Part shown: piece by piece, positions 18,183 through 26,439 of the stretch
Numbering within the stretch: the stretch's first letter is position 1
How the letters are laid out: the number at the start of each line of letters is the position of its first letter
Assembly: GCA_016788885.1 (NCBI GenBank)
Contig: JAEURX010000018.1
Location: 82,948 to 146,947, forward strand
Direction of reading: 5' to 3'
DNA length: 64,000 nt
Source: Nitrospira sp.
Lineage (GTDB): Bacteria > Nitrospirota > Nitrospiria > Nitrospirales > Nitrospiraceae
Notes under the pieces: generated by a model
The model's input: only the letters and a program-made list of their open reading frames with translations
What the model was told of the DNA's origin: nothing
Databases searched by the model: none
Made by a program: the position numbers and the translations under genes

Positions 18183-19376
18183 TCATGCAGCTTCCAGGAC
18201 GATCCGGGAAATATGCAGAACATCCTGGTCGGTCATCGAGGCGTGGTTCGGCAGAAAAAATCCGCAGTGATGGACCCGGTCCGCCACGGGAAAACTGGCC
18301 TTCCCGTAACGATTCATCCAGAACGGGTGCAGGCCCAGATTGCCGGCCGAGAAAATTCTCGTTTCCACGCCCTCGGCGACCAGTGCCCGGACGATGCGTT
18401 TGCGTTGATCAGAGGAATCGGCGAGCAGGCCGAACGAAATACTTGCGACTTTGCTGTGCTGAGGGGGACGTTGTGTGTAAAACCGCTTCCCCAATTGTTC
18501 GAGGTACCGATTGTGATTGGCCTGTCGCCGCCCTGTCATCCAATCGAGCTTGCGCAGCTGTTCGATGCCGAGAAAGGCATTGAGATCCGTCGAACGGAGG
18601 TTAAATCCCGGCTCGTAAAAGACAAAGGGTGAGTGAAAGTCGTCGATCTGGTATTCGTCGACCAGTTCCTGATGCCGTGCGGACGGCACGTCCTTGCTCC
18701 ATCCGTGGCTGCGAAGCATCAGCAGGAGATCGGCAAACTGTCGGTCGCTGCACGACACCATGCCGCCCTCGATCGTGGACATCTGGTGGCCGAAGTAGAA
18801 GGAGAAACTGGCCATGTCGCCGAAGGTGCCGACTTTCTTGCCTTCATATTCGGCGCCGATCGCCGCACAGGCGTCTTCGAGAAGATAAAACCCATAACGA
18901 TCTTTCAAGGTTTGCAATTCGCGCATGCGATGGGGAACGCCCAGGACCTGCACCAGCAGGACGGTCTGCGCCTGGTGCCGCTTCAGCAGGTCTTCAAGAT
19001 GATTCAGGTCGAGTCCGAAGGTGTCCGGGTCTGCCTCGCACATCAACGGCGTGAAGCCGAATTGCATGGCCGGGGCAATCGACGTCACCCACCCGACGCT
19101 GGGAACGACAACCTGTGTATTTCGCAGTTTTCCTGAACGCAGCAAGGCGTAATACATGAGCAAGTTGGCGGATGAGCCGGAATTGCAATGTACGGCATAG
19201 GGGCGCCCCAACCACTCGGCCCATTGCCGCTCAAAATCCAACGTGAGCGCCCCCTTGGTGAGGCGTGGATAGGTTTTCAGCCAGTCGATCAACCGGTCGA
19301 TGTCCTGACGGTCGATCGTGTCCTGCGCAAGGCTCCATCGTGGATTCAACTTGGCACTCTGGGCATGAAGCGTCAT
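18183..19376 (-). CDS. DegT/DnrJ/EryC1-family protein of the sugar 3-dehydratase type (ColD/RfbH-like), 397 aa
   Basis: Fold type I PLP protein. The start region has the acceptor-binding pattern (HCNSGSSANLL, residues 63-73), and the PLP-ring Asp is D168 in LLEDACAA. Where aminotransferases of this family have the PLP-binding Lys, this protein has H197 in FYFGHQMSTIEGG. Histidine at this site marks the dehydratase branch: ColD, and the E1 dehydrase RfbH/DdhC, which remove the C3 hydroxyl from NDP-4-keto-6-deoxyhexoses. No ferredoxin-type reductase partner (RfbI-like) is visible, so a ColD-like mechanism is the simpler guess. It is the first gene of the long operon, 195 bp downstream of the PilZ gene, with a promoter candidate in between. 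Confidence 0.8.
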   Translation of the reverse strand: MTLHAQSAKLNPRWSLAQDTIDRQDIDRLIDWLKTYPRLTKGALTLDFERQWAEWLGRPYAVHCNSGSSANLLMYYALLRSGKLRNTQVVVPSVGWVTSIAPAMQFGFTPLMCEADPDTFGLDLNHLEDLLKRHQAQTVLLVQVLGVPHRMRELQTLKDRYGFYLLEDACAAIGAEYEGKKVGTFGDMASFSFYFGHQMSTIEGGMVSCSDRQFADLLLMLRSHGWSKDVPSARHQELVDEYQIDDFHSPFVFYEPGFNLRSTDLNAFLGIEQLRKLDWMTGRRQANHNRYLEQLGKRFYTQRPPQHSKVASISFGLLADSSDQRKRIVRALVAEGVETRIFSAGNLGLHPFWMNRYGKASFPVADRVHHCGFFLPNHASMTDQDVLHISRIVLEAA

Positions 19377-19446
19377 GGTGATCGTCCCCTCCGCGTCAAA
19401 TCAGGCTCAGCCTCGTCACAGGACGAGGGGTGACATGAGGAGACTA

Positions 19447-19462
19447 ATCAAGATGCATGCCA
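19447..19462 (-). promoter_or_regulatory. Sigma-54-like promoter element before the glycan operon (weak -12)
   Basis: Minus-strand reading is TGGCAT-GCATC-TTGAT. The -24 box is identical to those before flgF, fliL and fliK, and the spacing is right. The -12 box has GA where sigma-54 promoters nearly always have GC, so activity is uncertain. It lies about 72 bp before ATG 19376. An activator-site candidate is at 19536-19548. Confidence 0.45.
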
Positions 19463-19535
19463 TCCCCCGGAGCGGGCGGCACATGCGAAAACAGGGGTGT
19501 TTCAGGAGTTCAGAGGAGATCGGCAGAGAAGGCCG

Positions 19536-19548
19536 GGCAAAAAATTCC
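19536..19548 (-). promoter_or_regulatory. Putative flagellar activator-binding site GGAA-N4-TTGCC
   Basis: The minus strand reads GGAATTTTTTGCC, an exact match to the 13-mer found upstream of four flagellar sigma-54-like promoters in this window. It is about 94 bp upstream of the sigma-54-like element at 19447-19462, a normal enhancer distance. The orientation relative to the operon is opposite to the four flagellar copies, but the site is quasi-palindromic. Confidence 0.5.
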
Positions 19549-19571
19549 CAGTCGCTGGAAGCCGCTGCAGT

Positions 19572-20285
19572 CTAGGCGGATTCGAAGGAGTGTTTTTGCA
19601 GCACGAAAGATTCGAGGGCTTTTCTGACCGATCCGCCCCACCCGCGGTACTCGATGGTTTCTTTTCCATCGAAACGGAATTCCAGCCCCAGGACTGTTCC
19701 GTCGGCCTGCATTGACACGTTTCGCACGACTGCCGTCAGATTGTTGACGTGGCCGGTCCCAACGATTTCGAATTCTACGCGCAAGACCAGACCGGGGAAA
19801 AAGTCCTGCATCGGCCGCTGCAGACGTATCGCGCATCCCGATGCGCTCAGGTCCGTCAGGAGTCCACCGATACGCGGTTGATGAGCGGCTTGCGGATCGC
19901 GCGAGCCACCGGTCAGCTGCAATACCACCACCGGTTCCTGCGCCACCACCCGTCCATGCTTGCGGAGCGAGACGGCTTCGATCGTCGAAGGAAATGCCAG
20001 AAGGAGAAATGGAAACGGCTGCATCAGCGCCTGCAACACCTCAGTGCGGTACCCGATGATACGTCCGGCATGGATATACCGCAGCAGACACGACGTTCCG
20101 GCCGCACAGGGAATCGGTTGCCCGAAATGAAACGGCCATTCACAGATGATCCAACTTCGATGTTTCCAGCCGAGTACCGTGGAGCCATATTGCGCTCCCG
20201 TGTCTTCCCCGACCAGGCTCAGCTGAAGCGCAAGTCCGACCTCGAGAAACGACGCGGGGTGACGATGCACGATCAGGTCGGTCAT
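19572..20285 (-). CDS. YcgR-like PilZ-domain c-di-GMP effector, 237 aa
   Basis: The C-terminal PilZ domain shows the R-x3-R motif in RKHGR and the D-x-S-x2-G motif in LTDLSASGCA, the two parts that bind c-di-GMP. The N-terminal ~100 residues resemble the flagellar-brake (YcgR-N) beta-barrel (VGLALQLSLVGED...YIHAGRIIGY). YcgR-type proteins slow or bias the motor when c-di-GMP is high. The frame extends to 20357, but ATG 20285 has GGGGAG seven bases upstream. It diverges from the HD-GYP gene and shares a 214-bp intergenic region that holds two sigma-28-like elements. Confidence 0.82.
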   Translation of the reverse strand: MTDLIVHRHPASFLEVGLALQLSLVGEDTGAQYGSTVLGWKHRSWIICEWPFHFGQPIPCAAGTSCLLRYIHAGRIIGYRTEVLQALMQPFPFLLLAFPSTIEAVSLRKHGRVVAQEPVVVLQLTGGSRDPQAAHQPRIGGLLTDLSASGCAIRLQRPMQDFFPGLVLRVEFEIVGTGHVNNLTAVVRNVSMQADGTVLGLEFRFDGKETIEYRGWGGSVRKALESFVLQKHSFESA

Positions 20286-20335
20286 TCTTCTGCTCCCCAC
20301 ATGTACGGTACGGCACAGACACACCCTCATCACCG

Positions 20336-20363
20336 GTATCGGTCGAGACGTGCACAACCTGAA
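20336..20363 (-). promoter_or_regulatory. Sigma-28-like promoter for the PilZ gene
   Basis: The minus strand has TTCAGGTT, 12 bases, then ACCGATAC. The -10-like box and the 12-base gap match the other sigma-28-like elements here; the -35-like box is the weakest of the set. It ends about 51 bp before ATG 20285. Confidence 0.42.
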
Positions 20364-20394
20364 GTGCGCAGGGCGTGTGGCGCTGCCTGTCCGG

Positions 20395-20422
20395 TAAAGG
20401 ACCTCCTCAGATCTACCGATAT
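20395..20422 (+). promoter_or_regulatory. Sigma-28-like promoter for the HD-GYP/hybrid kinase operon
   Basis: The plus strand has TAAAGGAC, 12 bases, then ACCGATAT. Box sequences and spacing match the flgM and csrA promoters. It lies about 78 bp before ATG 20500. Confidence 0.6.
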
Positions 20423-20499
20423 ATATTCCGCGACAACTGAACGCACCGATACCGTTTACCGACGACGCCGTCCCTGCGCGGATTCAGCCTGACTCGGAT

Positions 20500-21756
20500 A
20501 TGGACTCGACTAAACGCATTTCCATTGATCAGCTCACGGTCGGCATGTTTATCGCGGGCCTCGATCAACCCTGGTACCGAACGCCGTTTTTGCTCCACAA
20601 ATGGCTGGTCACCAACCCCGACGACATTGTTCAACTCAAACGGCACGGCATTCACATCGTCACCATCGATACGAAGCGCGGACTGGACGTGGGCGCAGCC
20701 CCTGCGCCGGAGTCGAGTGCGGCAGTCGTCGAAGAGCAGGCGTCCCCTGCTCCTGCAGAGCCTACGACTCCTCAGAGCAACGAGCCTCCATCTCCAGCCG
20801 CGGCGGCTGCGGCGGTGTACCGACAAGCGATGGAAGCGGTCGAACGCGTCTTCCTCGATATCGAGGCCGGTCAACCACCCAAGATTGTGGCCTTGAAGCC
20901 GGTTGTGCGCGACCTGCTGAAGCAGATTATCGAACAGCCGGAAGCGATGATGATTCAGTTCTGTCTGGATAAGATGCGCCGCTTTGACGGCACGCTCGCC
21001 AACCACGGTATGGACGTGTGCGTCCTGACGCTCATTCTGGCGGTGGAAAATAAGTGTACGGAAGATGAGATGGAAGCGCTCGGACTGGGCGCGCTCATGC
21101 ACGATATCGGATTTGTCCGGCTACCGCGGAACCTCTATCGGAAGACCTCCGCGCTCACGGAGCAGGAACAGGTGCTGATGCGGCAACATCCGCAATTGGC
21201 GGCCAGTGTTTTGGCGCAAGTCGACCGAGTGCCGGAGACGGTCACCAGAATCATTGCCGAACATCACGAATTTCAGGACGGAACCGGCTTTCCCAAACTG
21301 GTGAAGGCCGGCGCGATTTCCCCCCTCACTCAACTGATGGCACTGGCGGATGCGTATGATGATCTGGTCACGACCAGATATGGCCGCCCGCCCCTGCTAC
21401 CCCACGATGCCATTCGACAGCTCTTCGTGCTGGGCGCCAAAGGCCGGTACGATAAGACCCTGGTTGAGGTGGCGATCAAAGTGTTGGGTGTCTATCCCTT
21501 GGGAAGTCTCATCAAGCTCAACACCAACGAATGCGCGGTGGTGATCGGTCTGAACCATGAAGATCGATTACGGCCGCGAATCCGTATCATCAAGGGTGTC
21601 GATGGAGAACGTCAGCACCAGCCCGTGGATATCGATCTTCAAAACCAACCGTCCGATCAGCCGACTCGATCCATTCTCCGAGCGCTGGATCCCGGCACGG
21701 AACATATAGACCTACCGCAATACCTCGATCTTGCGGTGGGTGGAGCGTCCGTATGA
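20500..21756 (+). CDS. HD-GYP domain protein, probable c-di-GMP phosphodiesterase, 418 aa
   Basis: The N-terminal ~65 residues match the DUF3391 segment usual in front of HD-GYP domains (ISIDQLTVGMFIAGLDQPW). An Ala/Pro/Glu-rich linker follows (about 68-105). The HD-GYP domain has the metal site H201-D202-I-G, then H255-H256-E-x2-DG, with GTGFP in place of the usual GxGYP, and LADAYDDL. All metal ligands that I can see are kept, so c-di-GMP hydrolysis is likely. The stop overlaps the start of the hybrid kinase gene by 4 bp. Diverging from a PilZ effector, it probably lowers c-di-GMP to release the flagellar brake. Confidence 0.88.
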   Translation: MDSTKRISIDQLTVGMFIAGLDQPWYRTPFLLHKWLVTNPDDIVQLKRHGIHIVTIDTKRGLDVGAAPAPESSAAVVEEQASPAPAEPTTPQSNEPPSPAAAAAAVYRQAMEAVERVFLDIEAGQPPKIVALKPVVRDLLKQIIEQPEAMMIQFCLDKMRRFDGTLANHGMDVCVLTLILAVENKCTEDEMEALGLGALMHDIGFVRLPRNLYRKTSALTEQEQVLMRQHPQLAASVLAQVDRVPETVTRIIAEHHEFQDGTGFPKLVKAGAISPLTQLMALADAYDDLVTTRYGRPPLLPHDAIRQLFVLGAKGRYDKTLVEVAIKVLGVYPLGSLIKLNTNECAVVIGLNHEDRLRPRIRIIKGVDGERQHQPVDIDLQNQPSDQPTRSILRALDPGTEHIDLPQYLDLAVGGASV

Positions 21757-24593
21757 GTCCTCGGTCACAGTCCCCGTTTCCGCATGCGCAACCTCCCGGC
21801 GGCCCTGACCTTCCCATTGAAGCATTGTATCTCCTCTGGGATGCCGTGCCTCTGGGGGTCTGTCTTCTGGCAGCCGATTCGCGCGTCATATTCGCAAACC
21901 GTACGGCCGCCCGCCTTTTTCACCGGAAGCCGGAAGACTGCGCACACTATACCCTCTCCGATCTCCTGGGACAGACGGTCGAACTACACGATTCACTGCG
22001 ATCGTCGGGTGTGTGGAAAGTGCCGGGAAGTGCGGGTGCCGATTCGATGGGGGCGACCGCGACGAATGACACCGACTCCCCTGCATTTGCCTTGATCGAA
22101 TGGGAGCAACTACGGGTATCCGGCATCCCGGGTGTCGCCGCACTGCTGACGCTTTGCGATGTGACTCGCGAATGCGAATTGGAAACGGATCGTGACCGGC
22201 TCGCCACTGTGGCCGATGAAAGTCCCTACCCGATCGTCGAAATCGATCGGGATGGAAACATCCTCTACGTGAACCCTGCCATGGTGGAGGTGCTCTGTCG
22301 GTTCGGATACGACCTGAGCGGCAGACCGGACATTCTTCCGGACAACCTTCCCACTCTGGTTGCCACCTGTTTACTCGAGGGACGGACGCTCCGTTCGCAA
22401 GACGTAGTCCGTGGCGAGGTCTGCTACAGTTGGACACTCTGCCCGGTGCCCAGCAATCATCTCGTGCGCGCGTACGGCATCGATCTCACGGAAGTCTACG
22501 CCACCCATCGCGCGTTGAACGCCACAGCCGATCATCTTCGAGAAAGTAATCGGCAATTGGATCAGGCATTGCAACAGGCCCAATCGGCGGCGCTAGCGAA
22601 ATCCTCGTTCCTGGCCATGATTACGCATGAACTGCGGACGCCGATGAACGGTGTCATCGGCATGGCGAGCTTGCTCCTGGACACGCCGTTGACGGAAGAA
22701 CAACGCTCCTTCACACACACGATCCAACAATGTGGTGAAGCCCAACTGTCGCTGATCAATGATGTGCTCGAATGCAGCAAAATCGAAGCCGGCAAACTGG
22801 AACTCGAAAGCCTCGACTTTCACCTGCGTACCACGGTCGAAGACGTCTTGTCTCAATTCGCCGAACGCGCTCAGCGGAAGGGGCTCGAGATCACCGGTCT
22901 GGTGCATGCGTCCGTCCCGAATGCCCTTCGAGGCGACCCAGGCCGCCTGCGGCAAGTGCTGACGAATTTCGTAGGGAATGCGGTCAAATTCACCGAAAAG
23001 GGCGAAGTCACGTTACAGGCATTTCTGGAAAGCGACACTCCGGCCGGCGTGACGATCAAGTTCGAGGTGACCGACTCCGGCATCGGCATCAGTGAAGAAG
23101 TCCAGGGACGACTGTTCCAAGCCTTTGCGCAAGCCGACAGCTCCACCACGCGTAAGTATGGCGGCACCGGCCTGGGTCTCGCGATTTCCAAGCAGCTGGT
23201 GGAGTTGATGGGCGGTCAGGTCGGCTTACGCAGTCGGCCCGGGGAAGGAACGACCTTCTGGTGCACGGCTCTCTTCCAGAAGCAACTCGTCTGCGCACCC
23301 GCCATCGTCCCGTCTGCTGAATTGAGTGGCCGTCGCATTCTGATCGTCGATGACAATGAGTCGAATCGTACGATTCTGCATCATCTGGTCTCAGGATGGG
23401 GCATGCAAGACAGTCAGGCTCGCAATGCAGCCGAAGCGATGGAGCTGCTGACGCAAGCCGCGGCCAAGGGACAACCCTACGATGCGGCCGTGCTGGACAT
23501 GCTGATGCCTGATAAAGACGGCCTGCAATTGGCGCAAGACATCAAGACCCATCCACAGGGCGCGGGTGTTCGGTTGATCGTCTTGACCTCGCTGATTCAA
23601 CCCGGACATGCAGAGCGGGCTCGTCGTGCAGGGTTTGCTGCGTATTTGACGAAGCCGGTTCGTCACGATCAACTCCAGGGCTGCCTCAGAGTCGTATTCG
23701 GGTTACAGCAGGGATCCGGACCGGTCACATCCGGAACCGGAAAACTCCAGCCGGCCGCCCCGCCTCTCATCACCAGGCATACGTTGGCTGAGCAGGCTCC
23801 ACGCCCGAGAATTCTGGTCGCAGAAGACAACGTCGTCAATCAGAAGTTGGCTGTCCGCATGCTGGATCGACTCGGCTATCAGCCGGACGTCGTGTCCAAC
23901 GGCCAGGAAGCGGTTACGGCGTTCGAACGGGAATCGTATGCCGCAATCGTGATGGATTGTCAGATGCCCACGATGGACGGCTATGCAGCGACGAGGAGCA
24001 TTCGCAAGCAAGAGCAGGAATCGGGTGATGCCCAGAAGCGAGCGCACATCCCCATCATCGCGTTGACCGCGAATGCCATGCCCGGGGATCGAGAGCGATG
24101 CAAAGCTGCGGGCATGGACGACTATTTGAGCAAGCCGGTGAAGACGGATGATCTCGGTCTTATCCTGCAGCGATGGGCGCCGTTGCCGACTGCTGCCGAC
24201 GCCCCTGCCCCGATGCCGCGACGGGAAATGTCCATGGGCGACGCACGCGTGTTTGACGCGGCGGCGATGTTGGCCAACATCGGCGGGGATGCCGAATTGT
24301 TTGACCAGTTGATTCGACTGTTTCTGGATCGGCATGGCATCTTGATGAAAGACATCGAAACCGCAATCGGGCAAGCCGATGCATCCGCCCTGGAGCGGGC
24401 GGCTCACAGCCTTAAGGGCACCGCCGCCAACCTCTGCGCGCCGGACGTCGTCTTGGTGGCGGGCCAACTGGAAGCGACCGGTCGCCTGGGGACGCTGACT
24501 GAAGCCCCTTCCCTCCTGGTCCAACTCGACCGCACTGTTCAAGAACTGCTTCCTGTCCTGTCACGCCAAGTCACGCCTCCTGCCTCACACTAA
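21753..24593 (+). CDS. Hybrid sensor histidine kinase (PAS-PAS-HisKA-HATPase-REC-REC-HPt), 946 aa
   Basis: Domains in order: PAS-like (about 24-75), second PAS (about 148-215, VNPAMVEVL), HisKA with the phospho-His in ITHELRTPMNG (about residue 292), HATPase_c with NAVKFTEKG, DSGIGI and KYGGTGLGLAISKQL, first receiver (from about 527, ILIVDDNESN; Asp in VLDMLMPDKDG near 583), second receiver (from about 687, ILVAEDNVVNQ; Asp in VMDCQMPTMDG near 735), and a C-terminal HPt with AHSLKGTAAN (about 882). No membrane segment is visible, so it should be cytosolic. All phosphorelay residues are present. ATGA overlap with the HD-GYP gene suggests kinase and phosphodiesterase act together. The input signal and final output are unknown. 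Confidence 0.9.
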   Translation: MSPRSQSPFPHAQPPGGPDLPIEALYLLWDAVPLGVCLLAADSRVIFANRTAARLFHRKPEDCAHYTLSDLLGQTVELHDSLRSSGVWKVPGSAGADSMGATATNDTDSPAFALIEWEQLRVSGIPGVAALLTLCDVTRECELETDRDRLATVADESPYPIVEIDRDGNILYVNPAMVEVLCRFGYDLSGRPDILPDNLPTLVATCLLEGRTLRSQDVVRGEVCYSWTLCPVPSNHLVRAYGIDLTEVYATHRALNATADHLRESNRQLDQALQQAQSAALAKSSFLAMITHELRTPMNGVIGMASLLLDTPLTEEQRSFTHTIQQCGEAQLSLINDVLECSKIEAGKLELESLDFHLRTTVEDVLSQFAERAQRKGLEITGLVHASVPNALRGDPGRLRQVLTNFVGNAVKFTEKGEVTLQAFLESDTPAGVTIKFEVTDSGIGISEEVQGRLFQAFAQADSSTTRKYGGTGLGLAISKQLVELMGGQVGLRSRPGEGTTFWCTALFQKQLVCAPAIVPSAELSGRRILIVDDNESNRTILHHLVSGWGMQDSQARNAAEAMELLTQAAAKGQPYDAAVLDMLMPDKDGLQLAQDIKTHPQGAGVRLIVLTSLIQPGHAERARRAGFAAYLTKPVRHDQLQGCLRVVFGLQQGSGPVTSGTGKLQPAAPPLITRHTLAEQAPRPRILVAEDNVVNQKLAVRMLDRLGYQPDVVSNGQEAVTAFERESYAAIVMDCQMPTMDGYAATRSIRKQEQESGDAQKRAHIPIIALTANAMPGDRERCKAAGMDDYLSKPVKTDDLGLILQRWAPLPTAADAPAPMPRREMSMGDARVFDAAAMLANIGGDAELFDQLIRLFLDRHGILMKDIETAIGQADASALERAAHSLKGTAANLCAPDVVLVAGQLEATGRLGTLTEAPSLLVQLDRTVQELLPVLSRQVTPPASH

Positions 24594-24714
24594 CCTCGTT
24601 GTCCACTGGCACCAGTCGGACGACGCTTGGACCGATCGCCTCGTCGCCATACGACGACATGCCGAAACGATCATGTGTCACGAAATCAGACGCGTGTTGG
24701 TCTGAAGCGATGAG

Positions 24715-25188
24715 TTAGCGGACGGATGCCGGTATGGCTGCAGAAGAGGTCTGATTCTGTGCAGAGGAAGCAAAGAGAGGGTAGCGCGTAGGCAGATCTT
24801 CAGAGAGCACCAATTGTTTGCAGAGTCTGGTCCGGTGATTCATGATCAGCGGGCCCCGCAGGTTGGCAGTTACTGCGGTGGGATCATCAGAGGGAATGGT
24901 GAGAATTGTCACGACCGACAACTCGTCCTCTTCCGCTTTTTGAATCTCGATCAAGGCATCCGTCGTAATCGTAATCTGATAATCCGACTTAAAGTACGCC
25001 GGATCCATCACGACGAAGGCCAGTTCCGGCGCGTCGACGCATTGCAGCCATTTGAACGGGGCATCCGTATCATGGTCCAGCATCACATACGTGGTCCAGT
25101 CTGGAAAGCCCAGGATGCCGGAGGGAAACACCAGCAGCGTGTCGTCCTTGACCTCAAACGTGCCGAATCTGGTCGACTGACACTTCAT
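24715..25188 (-). CDS. fliW: Flagellar assembly factor FliW, 157 aa
   Basis: FliW binds CsrA and blocks it until flagellin titrates FliW away, coupling flagellin translation to assembly. The protein shows the family landmarks FGTFEVKDDTLLVFPSGILGFPDW, DPAYFKSDYQ, VTILTIPSDDP and ANLRGPLIMNHRTRLCKQLVL. It directly follows csrA (9-bp gap), the usual pairing. It converges on the hybrid kinase gene with 121 bp between them that show only a weak 6-bp hairpin near 24683-24702. Confidence 0.95.
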   Translation of the reverse strand: MKCQSTRFGTFEVKDDTLLVFPSGILGFPDWTTYVMLDHDTDAPFKWLQCVDAPELAFVVMDPAYFKSDYQITITTDALIEIQKAEEDELSVVTILTIPSDDPTAVTANLRGPLIMNHRTRLCKQLVLSEDLPTRYPLFASSAQNQTSSAAIPASVR

Positions 25189-25197
25189 AAATAGCGT

Positions 25198-25443
25198 TCA
25201 GCCTCCCCGGCGGCTGGTTTTGTTGGACAATTGGCGGAAGGCTTCCAGGGGAATGACTCCTGGCCCTGCCGCGATGCGATTCTCATCCTGGATTCTCGCA
25301 TGTACTTCATCTCGATGGACTTGCACATTGGGTGGTGCCTCGATGCCAAGCCGAACCTGTCCGCCTTTGATGCCCAGCACCACGATGCGGACATCGGGCC
25401 CGATGGTAACACCCTCTCCCCGACGTCGTGTTAAGACCAGCAT
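25198..25443 (-). CDS. csrA: Carbon storage regulator CsrA, 81 aa
   Basis: RNA-binding translational regulator, here almost certainly the regulator of flagellin mRNA. The sequence begins MLVLTRRRGEGVTIG and continues VVLGIKGGQVRLGIEAP with the RNA-contacting Arg region, then the C-terminal helix. At 81 residues it is a little longer than the E. coli protein (61), as in Bacillus-type CsrA paired with FliW. AAGGAAGG precedes ATG 25443. A sigma-28-like promoter lies 40-67 bp upstream. Confidence 0.95.
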   Translation of the reverse strand: MLVLTRRRGEGVTIGPDVRIVVLGIKGGQVRLGIEAPPNVQVHRDEVHARIQDENRIAAGPGVIPLEAFRQLSNKTSRRGG

Positions 25444-25482
25444 ACAAGCCTTCCTTGGCGTGTGAATACGGGTACATTGGGT

Positions 25483-25510
25483 ATATCGGTTGAGATAGGG
25501 ATGAACTTAA
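25483..25510 (-). promoter_or_regulatory. Sigma-28-like promoter for csrA-fliW
   Basis: The minus strand has TTAAGTTC, 12 bases, then ACCGATAT, the same layout as the flgM promoter. It places csrA-fliW in the late flagellar class. It lies in the 74 bp between flgL and csrA. Confidence 0.6.
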
Positions 25511-25517
25511 GCGTTAG

Positions 25518-26408
25518 TTACGGCAGATAGTTCAGTAACGAGGCATCAAAAATCTTGCTGAATGTCTGGCTGGCAGCCTGTACCGCAACTTGCTGGAGAC
25601 TCAACTGGCTGATCGCTGTGGCAAGATCGGCATCCTGATTGTCGGAGATCGCTTTGGAAATCGTCAATGTGGCTGTATCCAGCGCGTCGTGGGTCACTTG
25701 CAGGCGGTTGGCCAGCGCTCCGACCGTCCCCTGCGCATCACTGATCTGTGCCGTGGCCAGGTCAAGATTGCCGATTCCGGCTTGAATGCTCGAGCGATTG
25801 TTGCTTTCGAGTGCGGCAAGCAAGTCTCGAAGCGAATCGAACATGTTCGTGGTGCCGCCCGTGAAGATGCTGCTTCCCGGAACGAGAATTTGCACGGTTT
25901 GGTTTTCACCGACGGAGATCGATTGGGTCTCGGTGTTGCCCTGATAGGTCACCGTATCGCCGGTGGTGACCACAAAGGGGCTGACGTTGGTTTTGGTTCC
26001 GCCGAACACGGCTTGCCCTGCAACTTCCGTGTTGCCGAGCTGAACCAATTGTCGCTGCAGCTGCCGGACTTCCTTCGCAATGCTTTGACGTCCTTCTGCG
26101 GAAGTCGTATCGCTACTTGCTTGAATGGTCAGTTCGCGAACCCGGGTGATGAGAGTCTGGACTTGCCCCAATGCCTGATCGGCAGCGTTCACGCGCGACG
26201 TCCCAAAATTGATATTACGAATCCATTGGTTGGTTTGTGACAACGCAGATTTGTCGAGCACGATCTGGCCGTACGAACTTGGATCGTCTTCCGGCGTAGC
26301 GACGCGTTTTTGACTGGAGATCTGCTCCTGTGAGGTCAGCATCTGTAGCCGGGAACGTTGGAGATTGCCGAGCAGGGTGTTGTACATCTGTTGATCGGCG
26401 ACTCTCAT
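25518..26408 (-). CDS. flgL: Hook-filament junction protein FlgL, 296 aa
   Basis: Second hook-filament junction protein (HAP3), exported by the flagellar type III system. The flagellin-like N-terminus reads MRVADQQMYNTLLGNLQRSR and continues with ISSQKRV, DDPSSYGQ and NINFGTSRVNAADQALGQ. The C-terminus ends with a heptad-rich helix (QAASQTFSKIFDASLLNYLP). Length matches the family. It follows flgK by 31 bp in the flgM-flgN-flgK-flgL operon and has no promoter of its own that I can see. Confidence 0.95.
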   Translation of the reverse strand: MRVADQQMYNTLLGNLQRSRLQMLTSQEQISSQKRVATPEDDPSSYGQIVLDKSALSQTNQWIRNINFGTSRVNAADQALGQVQTLITRVRELTIQASSDTTSAEGRQSIAKEVRQLQRQLVQLGNTEVAGQAVFGGTKTNVSPFVVTTGDTVTYQGNTETQSISVGENQTVQILVPGSSIFTGGTTNMFDSLRDLLAALESNNRSSIQAGIGNLDLATAQISDAQGTVGALANRLQVTHDALDTATLTISKAISDNQDADLATAISQLSLQQVAVQAASQTFSKIFDASLLNYLP

Positions 26409-26439
26409 AATACCTGCTCCCGGTGAGGTGAGAAAACGG

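Noticed and set aside
24683..24702. Hairpin TCAGAC/GTCTGA between the convergent hybrid kinase and fliW genes
   Set aside because: Stem of only 6 bp without a U-tract, so too weak to call a terminator.
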